A DNA stretch of 64,000 nucleotides, taken from NCBI RefSeq assembly GCF_030818695.1, contig NZ_JAUTAR010000001.1:682001-746000 (forward strand), given 5' to 3'. Positions 56,036 to 64,000 of this stretch are shown piece by piece. Positions within the stretch are counted from its first letter, which is position 1, and every line of letters starts with the position of its first letter. Source of the DNA: Chryseobacterium sp. SORGH_AS_0447. GTDB lineage: Bacteria > Bacteroidota > Bacteroidia > Flavobacteriales > Weeksellaceae. The notes beneath the pieces are model-generated. The model did no database searches, was not told the origin of the DNA, and was given only the letters and a program-made list of their open reading frames with translations. Position numbers and translations under genes: made by a program.

Positions 56036-56974
56036 ATGTCTTCTATGAAAATACTGCTTTTAGATAAAAACCATCCTTTGATTACCGAACAGCTTACGGC
56101 TAAAAATTTTATTCTGGAAGAAGATTTTACGTCTTCATACGATGAGGTTTGCCAGAAAGTTGGAAGCTACGACGGGATCATTATCAGAAGCAGAATCCCT
56201 TTGGATAAAAATTTTCTGGAAAAAGCTAAAAATCTGAAATTTATCGCCAGGGTAGGAGCCGGAATGGAAAATATTGATATTCCCGTCGCTGAAAGACTGG
56301 GGATCCGGTTGATCAATTCTCCGGAAGGGAACCGTGACTCTGTGGCCGAACACGTTGTAGGAATGCTGCTGATTTTAATGAACAGGCTGTTTATCGCTTC
56401 GCAGGAAGTAAAAAACGGGATCTGGCTGCGTGAAGAAAACCGGGGAGACGAATTGCTGGGGAAAACCGTGGGGCTGATCGGCTACGGAAATATGGGAAAA
56501 GCTACGGCAAAAAGGCTTTCGGGTTTTGGCTGTAAAGTTATTTTCTATGATATTCTACCGGATCTTGCCGATGAATTTGCTACACAGGTTTCCCTGGAAG
56601 AACTGAAAGAAAGAGCGGAAGTGATCAGTCTGCATATCCCGCTGACGGAGCAGACGTATTATATGATTGATGGACCTTTCATTGCTGATATGAAACATAG
56701 TTTTTATTTTGTAAATACGGCACGAGGAAAGAATGTTGAAACGAAGAGTTTAGTTGAAGCATTAAAAGCCGGAAAAGTAAAAGGAGCCTGCCTGGATGTA
56801 TTGGAATATGAGAAATCGTCCTTTGAAAATCTAGAAACCGAGAATGAAGATTTAAAATACCTCCTGGAATCTGAAAAAGCTATTGTAACACCGCATATTG
56901 CAGGATGGACGGTTCAGAGCAAAGAAAAGCTGGCCCAGGTAATCGTAGATAAGATTGTGGCATATTTTGTTTAG
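56036..56974 (+). CDS. D-isomer-specific 2-hydroxyacid dehydrogenase (SerA-like)
   Basis: A 312-residue NAD-dependent dehydrogenase. The Rossmann loop is GLIGYGNMGKATAKRL (residues about 150-165), and the catalytic Arg-Glu-His set is visible as ARVGAGMENID, CLDVLEYEKSS and TPHIAGWT. It is related to D-3-phosphoglycerate dehydrogenase but lacks the C-terminal ACT domain that serine feedback control requires, so the substrate may be phosphoglycerate or another 2-hydroxyacid. No serC or serB is adjacent. ATG 56036 and 56045 are both possible starts. Confidence 0.88.
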   Translation: MSSMKILLLDKNHPLITEQLTAKNFILEEDFTSSYDEVCQKVGSYDGIIIRSRIPLDKNFLEKAKNLKFIARVGAGMENIDIPVAERLGIRLINSPEGNRDSVAEHVVGMLLILMNRLFIASQEVKNGIWLREENRGDELLGKTVGLIGYGNMGKATAKRLSGFGCKVIFYDILPDLADEFATQVSLEELKERAEVISLHIPLTEQTYYMIDGPFIADMKHSFYFVNTARGKNVETKSLVEALKAGKVKGACLDVLEYEKSSFENLETENEDLKYLLESEKAIVTPHIAGWTVQSKEKLAQVIVDKIVAYFV

Positions 56975-57157
56975 CGGATCTTTGACGGGATAAATGTAAA
57001 GCGGATAAGAAATATGCTGAACAAAGAATCCGGAATAAAATATTCAGGTAAAATTTTCCGTATCGGTTTTATGTTAAATAATTCATAATATATATCCAAG
57101 ACTGAATAATTATTTTGAGTTTTACTAAATTGCCGCTCATTTTTGAAATTCCTGAGA

Positions 57158-58414
57158 ATGCGTAATCTTGTACTTATTGTAGCTGTCTTCTTATCTGTTT
57201 TTTCCTGTAAAAAAAAATCTGAAAATCAGGATGCTGCCGTCGGCAGTACGACCAATCTTCCGAATTACGGAAATGTGGATTTTAGCAAGGCATTCACGCC
57301 GGCGGAAAGCCAGGTTCCGGATAAGGCATCACTCGTACGATACATCGATCAGTATTATAAAAAAGTATGGGAAAGAGGCGATCTCAGCGGAGGAATTTTA
57401 GTGGCAAAAGGAGATGACATTTTATATGAAAACTACCGTGGTTTTGCCAGGGAAGGGAATCAGAAGCCGATCGACCGGAATACCCCGCTCCACGTAGCTT
57501 CGGTTTCCAAAACATTAACGGCGATGGCCATGATGAAACTTATCGAGGCCGGAAAAATTAATTTATCGGATCCTCTGACGAAGTTTTTCCCGGGATTTCC
57601 TTATCCTCAGGTTACCGTTAAAACTTTGCTTGACCAGAGAAGCGGACTTCCGAAATATGAATACTTCATAACCAAGATACAGCCGGCTCCGGCTGAGCTT
57701 TCCAAAGCTTTCCTTACCAATGAAGATATTCTTAATATGCTCATTAAATATAAGCCTGCTTTGGCAAGAGATACAGATACGGGTTTTATGTATTGCAATA
57801 CCAATTTCGCCATGCTGGCCCTGGTAATCGAAAAAGTAACCAAGACACCTTTCCCGCAGGCCATGAAAGAAATGATCTTCGATCCGCTGAAAATGAAGAA
57901 TACCTACATTTTTCAGGAAAAAGATATTCCGACGGCTTCACAGTCATTTTACTACGGCGGAAGCAAGCTGTATCCTTTAGACAGACTGGATCTTATTTAC
58001 GGGGATAAAAATGTATATACAACGCCGAGAGATCTGTACAACTTCTCAAAGGCGATGTTTTCAAAAGATTTCTTAAAGCCCGGGCTGATGGAACAGGTTT
58101 TTACGCCTTACAGCAATGAGAAATTCGGAATGAATAATTACGGTTTCGGTTTCAGAATGAAAATTTTTGACAACGGAGAAAAGCTGACCTATCACAACGG
58201 CTGGTGGCACGGTACAAACTCTGTATTTGCCCATTTGCTGAAATCCAAAGTCACCATTATAGCCATTGGGAATAAGTATTCCGGCAAGGTATATACGGCT
58301 CTGGCCTTATCAGGATTGTTTGAAGATTTCCCGCCGCAGAAAGACAAGCTTCACAGCATCATGAGCGATGAAAAAGATACATTAAAAGGACATGGCGAAG
58401 TTTATGGAGAATAA
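57158..58414 (+). CDS. Lipoprotein serine hydrolase, beta-lactamase/PBP-like fold
   Basis: ATG 57158 gives the lipobox signal MRNLVLIVAVFLSVFSCKKKS. The catalytic domain (residues about 60-385) has the SxxK motif Ser115-V-S-Lys118, the YxN motif Tyr212 (MYCNTNFA) and HNGWWHG near the end as the third element. This is class C/EstB-like, active in esterase, D-amino peptidase or transpeptidase reactions; sequence does not distinguish them, and it is probably not a true beta-lactamase. It is anchored to the inner or outer membrane by its lipid. The preceding 180 bp hold no clear promoter. Confidence 0.85.
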   Translation: MRNLVLIVAVFLSVFSCKKKSENQDAAVGSTTNLPNYGNVDFSKAFTPAESQVPDKASLVRYIDQYYKKVWERGDLSGGILVAKGDDILYENYRGFAREGNQKPIDRNTPLHVASVSKTLTAMAMMKLIEAGKINLSDPLTKFFPGFPYPQVTVKTLLDQRSGLPKYEYFITKIQPAPAELSKAFLTNEDILNMLIKYKPALARDTDTGFMYCNTNFAMLALVIEKVTKTPFPQAMKEMIFDPLKMKNTYIFQEKDIPTASQSFYYGGSKLYPLDRLDLIYGDKNVYTTPRDLYNFSKAMFSKDFLKPGLMEQVFTPYSNEKFGMNNYGFGFRMKIFDNGEKLTYHNGWWHGTNSVFAHLLKSKVTIIAIGNKYSGKVYTALALSGLFEDFPPQKDKLHSIMSDEKDTLKGHGEVYGE

Positions 58415-58418
58415 TGTT

Positions 58419-58426
58419 TATTTTTG
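58419..58426 (+). promoter_or_regulatory. -7 element of the Ig-like lipoprotein gene
   Basis: TATTTTTG fits TAnnTTTG and lies 13 bp before ATG 58440, just after the stop codon of the preceding gene. It excludes the long in-frame extension to 58392. Confidence 0.5.
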
Positions 58427-58439
58427 CGTAAACATATTC

Positions 58440-60197
58440 ATGAAAAGATTCCTTTTTTTATTTGTTATCGGTTTTCTGTTGCAGTCTTGTGCAAGAGTGG
58501 GTTCGCCTATCGGCGGGACTAAAGATACACTGGCTCCTAAATTTTTAAGTTCCAACATCGATACGACGAGAATAAATGTTCCGAGAGATATCAAGGAGCT
58601 TCGTCTCGATTTTGATGAATATGTGACGCTGAAAGATGTAAATAAAAACCTCATCATTTCTCCGCCAATCAAGAATATCACCCGAATTATTCCTTCCAAC
58701 ATTGCCAATAAATTTGTCCTGATCCAGTGGAAAGATACGCTGCAGGCTAATACGACCTACAATTTTAATTTCGGAAATTCCATTGCCGATAACAACGAAG
58801 GAAATATTCTCCGGTATTTCAATTTTGCTTTTTCTACAGGAAACAAATTGGATGATCTGTACATCAGCGGTGATATCAAAGATGCTTTATCGACTAAAAA
58901 ACCGGGCGAAAATAAATATGTTGTAGGACTGTATCAGGTAAAAGATACCATGAACTACAAACAAAAGCCTTACTATATTACGAAGGTAGATGACGATGGC
59001 TATTTTGAGCTGAATTACCTGTCGCCGGGAAAATACAGGATTATTGCTTTTGAAGATGAAAACGGAAACTCTATTTACGATCCGGGAAAAGAAAAAGTAG
59101 GATTCCAGAAAGATCCGGTAACGGTAGAAAAATCAATTTCCGGATTGAATCTTAAATTGTATCCATCCCGAAAGCCGGTGAAGTATCTTGAAATGAAAGA
59201 AAGCCCTGGAGGCGTACTGATGGCATTTGAAGGTAAACCAGAAGAAGTAAGGGTACAGCCACTCAATGAAAAGATCAAAGATTATAAAGTTACCCACGCT
59301 CCAAAATCCGATACGGTAAGAATCTGGTTTGACGCCGTAAAAAGTGATGTAGGTCAGACGGCTACGGAAAACCTTAAATTCGGCTATAATGCAGGAGTGG
59401 GAAAAAAAGATTCCCTATACAGTGCCTCGCTGTTTTATAAATACAATGCCAAAAATGCAATGGACATCAACAGCGATAATGGCGGAAGCCTGCTTCCTCC
59501 GGGAGAAGACTTTAAGATCAGTTCCAATTATTATATCGACAAGATCAGTACCGATAAATGGATTTTCAGAACAGCAGGCGACAGCTTGAATACCATTCCG
59601 TTTACAGCTAGAATCTCCGACAAAAATCCTTATCAAATCTTGGTAAAAGCAGACTTCATAGCAGGAAAAAAATACCAGCTTACCGTTCCTAAAGAAACCG
59701 TTTCTTCTTTTTATGCTAAAAATTCGCAGTCAAAGCGTTTTGATTTTGAAGCAGATAAAGTTGAAAACTACGGAAGTCTGAAATTTATATTGCAGAATGC
59801 ACCTGCTTCCAGCTATTGGATTCAGCTGTTGGATACTACGGATAAAGTGCTTTATCAGAAATATGCGAAAGGCAGCGAAGTAAAATTTGATATCCTGAAG
59901 CCGGGAGAATATATTGTACGAATTCTTGTAGACAACAACGGAAACAGCTACTGGGATGAAGCGGATTTCCAGAATGATGTTTTTGCCGAAGATTCCTATA
60001 TTTATTACAAGACAGCCGTGGTAAGGCCGCTTTGGGACAGCAACGAAAACTGGGACCTGAAAGATACCAGAGTACTGGATACTTCGAAATTGAGTTTCCC
60101 GAAAACCAATACCACAACACCAAAAGATACAAAGAAACCGGATCTTAAGAGCAATAATACATTGCTTACGCCTAACGGGTCCACGCTTACCAGGTAA
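58440..60197 (+). CDS. Lipoprotein with Ig-like (Big_5 type) domain
   Basis: ATG 58440 starts the lipoprotein signal MKRFLFLFVIGFLLQSCARVG with lipobox LQSC. The first domain (residues about 25-125: GGTKDTLAPKFLSSNIDTTR, LRLDFDEYVTLKDVNKNLI, FVLIQWKDTLQANTTYNFNFG) is a bacterial Ig-like fold of the Big_5 type. The rest (585 residues in all) is beta-rich with repeated adhesin-type strands (YLSPGKYRIIAFEDENGNSIYD, LKPGEYIVRILVDNNGNSYWDE). It is probably surface- or periplasm-facing; function unknown. Confidence 0.8.
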   Translation: MKRFLFLFVIGFLLQSCARVGSPIGGTKDTLAPKFLSSNIDTTRINVPRDIKELRLDFDEYVTLKDVNKNLIISPPIKNITRIIPSNIANKFVLIQWKDTLQANTTYNFNFGNSIADNNEGNILRYFNFAFSTGNKLDDLYISGDIKDALSTKKPGENKYVVGLYQVKDTMNYKQKPYYITKVDDDGYFELNYLSPGKYRIIAFEDENGNSIYDPGKEKVGFQKDPVTVEKSISGLNLKLYPSRKPVKYLEMKESPGGVLMAFEGKPEEVRVQPLNEKIKDYKVTHAPKSDTVRIWFDAVKSDVGQTATENLKFGYNAGVGKKDSLYSASLFYKYNAKNAMDINSDNGGSLLPPGEDFKISSNYYIDKISTDKWIFRTAGDSLNTIPFTARISDKNPYQILVKADFIAGKKYQLTVPKETVSSFYAKNSQSKRFDFEADKVENYGSLKFILQNAPASSYWIQLLDTTDKVLYQKYAKGSEVKFDILKPGEYIVRILVDNNGNSYWDEADFQNDVFAEDSYIYYKTAVVRPLWDSNENWDLKDTRVLDTSKLSFPKTNTTTPKDTKKPDLKSNNTLLTPNGSTLTR

Positions 60198-60201
60198 TAG
60201 T

Positions 60202-60660
60202 ATGAAGATGTTTAAGAAAATCCTGTTCTGGAGTCTGATCGGGTTTGCCATGATTCAGTTTATACCTACGGATAAGGTGAATCCTCCGGTGGATCGTAAA
60301 GTTAACTTTACCGATGTTCAGAAAACGCCGGAAAAGATTCAGGGATTGCTGAAAGGAGCATGTTACGATTGCCATTCGAATGAAACCGTTTATCCCAAAT
60401 ATGCTTACATTGCGCCTATTTCATGGTCGGTAAAAAGCCATGTGAACGAAGGACGGGAGCATCTTAATTTTTCCATTTGGGGAACGTACAATAGAGATCT
60501 GAAAGAAAGCATGCTGAATAAAGCAATCCAGACGGTTCATAATAAAACCATGCCGATGCCGGGATATATTGTTTATCATAAGGAAGCGAATTTATCTGAA
60601 GCAGAAAGGGCACTACTTTCAAAGTATTTTGAGGAAATACTCAAATCCAAGACATTCTAA
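60202..60660 (+). CDS. Haem-binding domain protein (DUF4405/haem-bd type)
   Basis: A 152-residue protein with an N-terminal membrane anchor (FKKILFWSLIGFAMIQFIPT) and a single CYDCHSNET haem c motif near residue 54. The sequence around it (YPKYAYIAPISWSVKSHVNEGREHLNFSIW) is the haem_bd signature found in many Bacteroidota. It is probably an electron-transfer cytochrome in the periplasm. It begins 4 bp after the lipoprotein gene, so the two are likely co-transcribed. Confidence 0.88.
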   Translation: MKMFKKILFWSLIGFAMIQFIPTDKVNPPVDRKVNFTDVQKTPEKIQGLLKGACYDCHSNETVYPKYAYIAPISWSVKSHVNEGREHLNFSIWGTYNRDLKESMLNKAIQTVHNKTMPMPGYIVYHKEANLSEAERALLSKYFEEILKSKTF

Positions 60661-60683
60661 AAAATTCAATCAAATAAAAAATC

Positions 60684-60739
60684 CCCCGCAGATTTACAGA
60701 ATAAGAGAAAAATGATCTCTTTGACGTAAATCTGCGGGG
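60684..60739. terminator. Large bidirectional hairpin between convergent genes
   Basis: CCCCGCAGATTTAC (60684) pairs perfectly with GTAAATCTGCGGGG (60726), and AAGAGA / TCTCTT forms a second stem in the 28-nt interior. A-rich and T-rich flanks suit termination in both directions. Confidence 0.75.
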
Positions 60740-60758
60740 AATATATTTTAAAGAATAC

Positions 60759-61274
60759 TTATTTATTTTTTATATATTCTTTGAAAAATTTCTTTTGAGA
60801 ATCGAAAGCCAGATCTTCGAGGTCGAGTGTTTCCAAAGGAATCCACACGGTTTCCGAGATTTCGGAAAGCTCAAGATCTACTTCGAATTTTTCCGAAACG
60901 CTGTATTCATAAAAAAGATCGATCGTATTATAATCAATTTCTTTGTACTGATAGAGGTTCGGAAGGCTCGTCAGGTATTTTAAATTTGAAATATCCACAT
61001 CAAGCTTCAGTTCTTCGAAAAGCTCTCTTCGGCAGGTCTCTTCCGCACTTTCTTTGGGGTCTACAAAACCTCCGGCGAGGTCCAGCTTTCCTTTTTTAGG
61101 ATCTCTGTTTCTCCGGGTGAGGTAGATTTCGTCTTCATGCCTGATGACTACCGCCACTGCACCAGCCACATTGTTATACAAAGAGAACTGGCAGTTGGGA
61201 CAGCTCCATTTTTTCTCACCGTCCCAGTGGAGAGATTCTTTACCGCAGCTTGGGCAGTATTTCAATATTTTCAT
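60759..61274 (-). CDS. NUDIX hydrolase with an N-terminal zinc ribbon
   Basis: A 171-residue protein. The first ~30 residues form a zinc ribbon (YCPSCGKESLHWDGEKKWSCPNCQ), followed by a NUDIX domain whose box reads GGFVDPKESAEETCRRELFEEL near residues 68-90. Zn-ribbon NUDIX enzymes of the NudC/YfcD branch hydrolyse nucleotide diphosphate derivatives such as NADH, but the substrate is not decided by sequence. It overlaps the xerD stop by four bases (ATGA), so it is translated with xerD. Confidence 0.88.
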   Translation of the reverse strand: MKILKYCPSCGKESLHWDGEKKWSCPNCQFSLYNNVAGAVAVVIRHEDEIYLTRRNRDPKKGKLDLAGGFVDPKESAEETCRRELFEELKLDVDISNLKYLTSLPNLYQYKEIDYNTIDLFYEYSVSEKFEVDLELSEISETVWIPLETLDLEDLAFDSQKKFFKEYIKNK

Positions 61275-62185
61275 TGTGCAACTTTAGCATTTCTCGGGTG
61301 ATATGTGAGAATAACGTCCCGAAGTTCTTCTGTTTTCAGATGGGTATAAACCTGAGTGGTGGTAATGCTGGAATGGCCAAGCATTTCCTGGATAAAACGC
61401 AGATCTGCACCGTTCTGAAGCAGGTGGGTAGCAAAAGAATGCCTGAAGGTATGCGGCGAAATCTTTTTGCTTACGCCGGCCTTATCCGTCAGTTCCTTTA
61501 TAATTAAAAATACGATTACCCTGGACATCGATGTTCCGCGGCTGTTGAGGAATAAGGTATCTTCATGCTTCTTATTGACCTTACCTTTGGAACGGATCTC
61601 ATTGATGTAGCATTTTACCAGTTCCGCTGTAAAATCAGCCAAAGGGACGAAACGTGTTTTATTTCCTTTCCCGGTTACCTTAATATACTGCTCTTTAAAA
61701 TTGATGTTGGAAATTTTCAGGTCGATAAGTTCCGAAACCCGGAGCCCGCATCCGTATAATACTTCGATAATGCAGTGGTTTCTCCTTCCGAGATCCGTGT
61801 TTACTTCGATGGCGCCGATGATCCGGTTGATATCGCTAAGGCTTAACGTATCCGGCAGGTAAAGACCGAGTTTAGGACCTTCCAGTAGAGAGGCTGGATT
61901 ATCCTCACGGCATTCGTCCTCCAGTAAAAACTTGAAGAATGCTTTAATGGAAGAGATCCATCTTGCCTGAGATCTTTCGCTGAACTTCTGTTTGGAAAGA
62001 TTGAAGATGTATTCCTGCAGATTTTCATAGCCTATAGAGTCCGGACCGACATTTTCCAGATCTTCTTCTGCGTATTCTTTTAATTTTCTGATGTCCCGAA
62101 TATAGGCATCGAGTGTGTTTTCTGAAAAGTTTCTTTCGAAACGAAGGAAGATTTCAAAATCCTTAATTTTTTCATCCCATTTCAT
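61271..62185 (-). CDS. xerD: Site-specific tyrosine recombinase XerD
   Basis: Resolves chromosome dimers at dif together with XerC. The 304-residue protein has the SAM-like N-terminal domain (residues 1-90) and the catalytic domain with Arg (GCGLRVSELIDL), Lys (KGNKTRFVPL), HTFRHSFATHL, GHSSITTTQVYTHL and the nucleophile Tyr in QVYTH. Length and sequence match the chromosomal XerD of Bacteroidota, not an integrase of a mobile element. It overlaps NUDIX by four bases, and the dCMP deaminase stop codon lies 13 bp upstream of its start. Confidence 0.93.
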   Translation of the reverse strand: MKWDEKIKDFEIFLRFERNFSENTLDAYIRDIRKLKEYAEEDLENVGPDSIGYENLQEYIFNLSKQKFSERSQARWISSIKAFFKFLLEDECREDNPASLLEGPKLGLYLPDTLSLSDINRIIGAIEVNTDLGRRNHCIIEVLYGCGLRVSELIDLKISNINFKEQYIKVTGKGNKTRFVPLADFTAELVKCYINEIRSKGKVNKKHEDTLFLNSRGTSMSRVIVFLIIKELTDKAGVSKKISPHTFRHSFATHLLQNGADLRFIQEMLGHSSITTTQVYTHLKTEELRDVILTYHPRNAKVAQ

Positions 62186-62198
62186 TGTTGTTGTTGTG

Positions 62199-62621
62199 TT
62201 ATTTTTTTAGTTCATAGTCCGAAATTTGCTCTATTTCAATTTGGTGGTTTCTTAAAAATGATATCCCGTCATCATCCGAATACTCGTTGATGTAGACAAG
62301 CCGGGTAATGCCCGCCTGCAGAATCAGCTTGCTGCATTCTTTACAGGGCGAAAGTGTTAAATATAACGTGGCGCCTTTGGCAGACTGTGTGGAAGCCGCT
62401 AATTTTAGTATCGCATTGGCTTCTGCATGCAGCACATACCAGTGGGTTCTGCCTTCACTGTCTTCACAGCAGTTTTCAAAACCTGAAGGGGTACCATTGT
62501 AACCATCTGAAATAATCATCCTATCTTTTACGATAAGAGCTCCTACCTGCTTTCGTTTACAGTAGGAAAGTTTTGCCCATTCCTGAGCCATTTTTAGATA
62601 AGCTTTATCAAACTTATTCAT
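62199..62621 (-). CDS. dCMP deaminase (ComEB-like)
   Basis: Deaminates dCMP to dUMP for thymidylate synthesis. The 140-residue protein has the zinc site HAEANAILKLAAS (catalytic Glu) and PCKECSKLI, and the segment GYNGTPSGFENC typical of the dCMP deaminase family. Zinc is bound by one His and two Cys. It is upstream of xerD in one minus-strand group, and the deaminase's own promoter is not visible. Confidence 0.92.
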   Translation of the reverse strand: MNKFDKAYLKMAQEWAKLSYCKRKQVGALIVKDRMIISDGYNGTPSGFENCCEDSEGRTHWYVLHAEANAILKLAASTQSAKGATLYLTLSPCKECSKLILQAGITRLVYINEYSDDDGISFLRNHQIEIEQISDYELKK

Positions 62622-62669
62622 ACAGCAGCATTGTTGGTTTTCGAAATAATTTGTATTAAGGGTAAAAGG

Positions 62670-63437
62670 CTAGAAGCTTGGTTTTCTTTTTTCAAGAAAT
62701 GCCGAAACTCCCTCTTTTTTATCGTCCATTTCAAAAAGCTCTCCGAAGTATTTAATCTCGGTTTCAAAGCCTTTATCCGTATCCGAAAGGTTGACAGCGT
62801 GAATCGCTTTTGAAATTGCCATGGGTGAATTGTTGGCAATCGTCTGGGCTAATTCTCTTGTTTTGTTAAGTAGTTCTTCTATTGGATATACTTCATTTAC
62901 CAGTCCGATTTCTTTTGCTCTCGCAGCAGGAACCATTTTGGCGGAGAAGATCATTTCGTTGGCAATACCTTTTCCTACAAGCCTCGGCAGTCTCTGCGTT
63001 CCTCCGTAACCCGGAATTAATCCTAAGGTTACTTCCGGAAGCCCGAGTCTGGCGTTTTCCGATGCGTATCTGATGTGGCATGCCATGGCAAGCTCGAGAC
63101 CTCCACCTAAAGCAAAACCGTTTACGGCTGCAATAACGGGCTTGGTCATATTTTCAATCTTATCGAATAAAGAAAGATGTCCGTTTTGGGCAAGTGCTTG
63201 CGCCTGTTCCTGTCCGAAATCACTGAATTCTTTTATATCTGCGCCGGCGACAAAAGATTTTTCGCCGCTGCCGGTAAGAATAATTACCCTGCAGGAAGTA
63301 TCGGAATTCAATTCGTCCAGGGCCGAACTAAGTTCACTGATTGTTTTGGCATTCAGTGCATTTAAGCTTTCAGGTCTGTTAATAGTTATGACAGAAAGTT
63401 TCCCTTCTTTTTGTAATAATATATTTTCGTAATTCAT
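62670..63437 (-). CDS. Enoyl-CoA hydratase/isomerase (crotonase)
   Basis: Hydrates trans-2-enoyl-CoA in fatty-acid degradation or butanoyl-CoA metabolism. The 255 residues show the crotonase oxyanion segments SFVAGADIKEF and NGFALGGGLELAMACHIRYAS with the catalytic Glu residues in LGLPEVTLGLIPGYGGTQRL. It is the short, monofunctional form. No other beta-oxidation gene is adjacent. The gap to the dCMP deaminase gene is 48 bp. Confidence 0.93.
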   Translation of the reverse strand: MNYENILLQKEGKLSVITINRPESLNALNAKTISELSSALDELNSDTSCRVIILTGSGEKSFVAGADIKEFSDFGQEQAQALAQNGHLSLFDKIENMTKPVIAAVNGFALGGGLELAMACHIRYASENARLGLPEVTLGLIPGYGGTQRLPRLVGKGIANEMIFSAKMVPAARAKEIGLVNEVYPIEELLNKTRELAQTIANNSPMAISKAIHAVNLSDTDKGFETEIKYFGELFEMDDKKEGVSAFLEKRKPSF

Positions 63438-63488
63438 TTTCCACTAATAAAATATTATTCAGCGCAAATTATGAAATTTTTTACAAAA

Positions 63489-63520
63489 AAAAGGAAAAAA
63501 TACTGATCTTTTTTCCTTTT
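63489..63520 (-). terminator. Terminator of the catalase gene
   Basis: Perfect 12-bp stem AAAAGGAAAAAA / TTTTTTCCTTTT with an 8-nt loop, 25 bp beyond the catalase stop codon on the minus strand. Confidence 0.8.
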
Positions 63521-63544
63521 GATTGAAATTATGTTTTGAAATAA

Positions 63545-64000
63545 TTATTTCGTGTGACTCATCATATTGGCGTCAATAATAACATTGAGCTGAGATGCCA
63601 CTTTCATGCCAAGCTCAATATTGGCTCTGAAAAAATGGCAAAGCTGCCTGTTGATGATTTCGTCTTTTTTAGGGCCGGTAATTCCCTTCATACTGCCGAC
63701 GATATTGCTCACCAGGTTATGTCGTTCTTCAGGACTCATGGCTTTGGAATATAATAAGCCGGGCTGCGTATAATGGTCGTCATCGTTTTCATTTCTGCTG
63801 TAGTTGGCCACATGAGCGCTGTCCAGTTCATACTCATAGTTTTTATAAGCATAATCCGGTTTAATATCATCAAAACTGTTCGGATGATAATTCGGCTTGT
63901 CCTGATATTGGCTTGAATCTGCCATAAAACCGTCTCTCTGGTAATTGTTGACGGCAAAAGGGCAACGGTTCACTTCAAGCTGATGGGCATTTACCCCAAC
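63545..64000 (-). CDS. Catalase, C-terminal part (5' end off the window)
   Basis: Haem catalase that breaks hydrogen peroxide to water and oxygen. The frame is open from the right edge of the window; the first full codons read VGVNAHQLEVNRCPFAVNNY, followed by QRDGFMADSSQYQDKPNYHP and later QPGLLYSKAMSPEERHNLVSNIVGSM, the characteristic C-terminal segment of small-subunit clade 3 catalases. About 152 residues are in the window. The haem ligand Tyr and catalytic His and Asn lie outside. Confidence 0.92.
   Translation of the reverse strand, partial: VGVNAHQLEVNRCPFAVNNYQRDGFMADSSQYQDKPNYHPNSFDDIKPDYAYKNYEYELDSAHVANYSRNENDDDHYTQPGLLYSKAMSPEERHNLVSNIVGSMKGITGPKKDEIINRQLCHFFRANIELGMKVASQLNVIIDANMMSHTK

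Noticed and set aside
57158..58414. Antibiotic resistance beta-lactamase
   Set aside because: The SxxK and YxN motifs are those of the broad serine hydrolase/EstB family; nothing marks a true beta-lactamase.
61271..62185. Phage integrase
   Set aside because: Size, motifs and neighbours (NUDIX, dCMP deaminase) fit chromosomal XerD, and no att site or phage gene is near.

Overview
The window reads as a chromosomal segment of a flavobacterium of the Chryseobacterium type (Bacteroidota, Weeksellaceae). The reasons are the cbb3 oxidase set with a fused CcoN-CcoO subunit, Bacteroidota-style promoters (TTTG, then TAnnTTTG about 16-20 bp later), almost no Shine-Dalgarno sequences, many SPase II lipoproteins and TonB-type outer-membrane proteins, and HU-CCDC81-type and MCE proteins. 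About 50 protein genes are present, and I see no rRNA, tRNA, CRISPR array or prophage. The assignment to genus is an inference from gene content and style.

Layout. 1-2 kb: lon (minus strand, 3' part off the window). 2.2-7.7 kb: periplasmic folding factor PpiD, an MlaD-like MCE lipid-transport protein and two Fe-S oxidoreductase subunits. 7.7-12.4 kb: a small surface-glycan group (polytopic membrane protein, glycosyltransferase, flippase) with a short conserved protein and a lipoprotein. 12.5-17 kb: serS, an exported protein and an AT-rich S15-family hydrolase. 17.1-26 kb, minus strand: a complete cbb3 cytochrome oxidase locus (ccoS, ccoNO, ccoQ, ccoP, ccoG, fixH/ccoH, a TauE/SafE-like protein and the copper ATPase ccoI), with a Crp/Fnr regulator divergent from ccoI. 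26.9-29.9 kb: panB, a pseudouridine synthase, a GH19 lysozyme/chitinase and small proteins. 30.2-37.1 kb: a TPP-riboswitch-controlled thiamine operon (thiS, thiC, TenI-like, thiD, thiE, thiG, thiH, thiF). 37.5-44.8 kb: DUF1345 protein, two outer-membrane beta-barrel proteins, and a LytS/LytTR two-component pair. 44.9-50.3 kb: two different aconitases. 50.6-54 kb: a WG-repeat protein, tandem repeats, a second TPP riboswitch and a TonB-dependent receptor. 54.3-64 kb: HU-like protein, thioesterase, 2-hydroxyacid dehydrogenase, serine hydrolase, lipoprotein, haem-binding protein, NUDIX, xerD, dCMP deaminase, enoyl-CoA hydratase and the 3' end of catalase.

The most striking result concerns thiamine. 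Both TPP riboswitches are well formed and have good promoters, yet three of the nine genes under them carry single-base frameshifts: thiS (+1), thiC (+1) and the riboswitch-controlled TonB receptor (-1). I found no other broken gene in the window. Either the thiamine regulon is decaying, or these are clustered sequencing errors; read-level data would decide.

The intergenic DNA is also structured: a dispersed repeat of about 32 bp with at least five degenerate copies, a 159-bp element with inverted ends, a structured element of about 100 bp resembling a widespread flavobacterial intergenic motif, and 7-bp and 10-bp tandem repeats next to the second riboswitch. Several genes have a -7 promoter element only 6-8 nt before the start codon, which predicts leaderless or nearly leaderless mRNAs.
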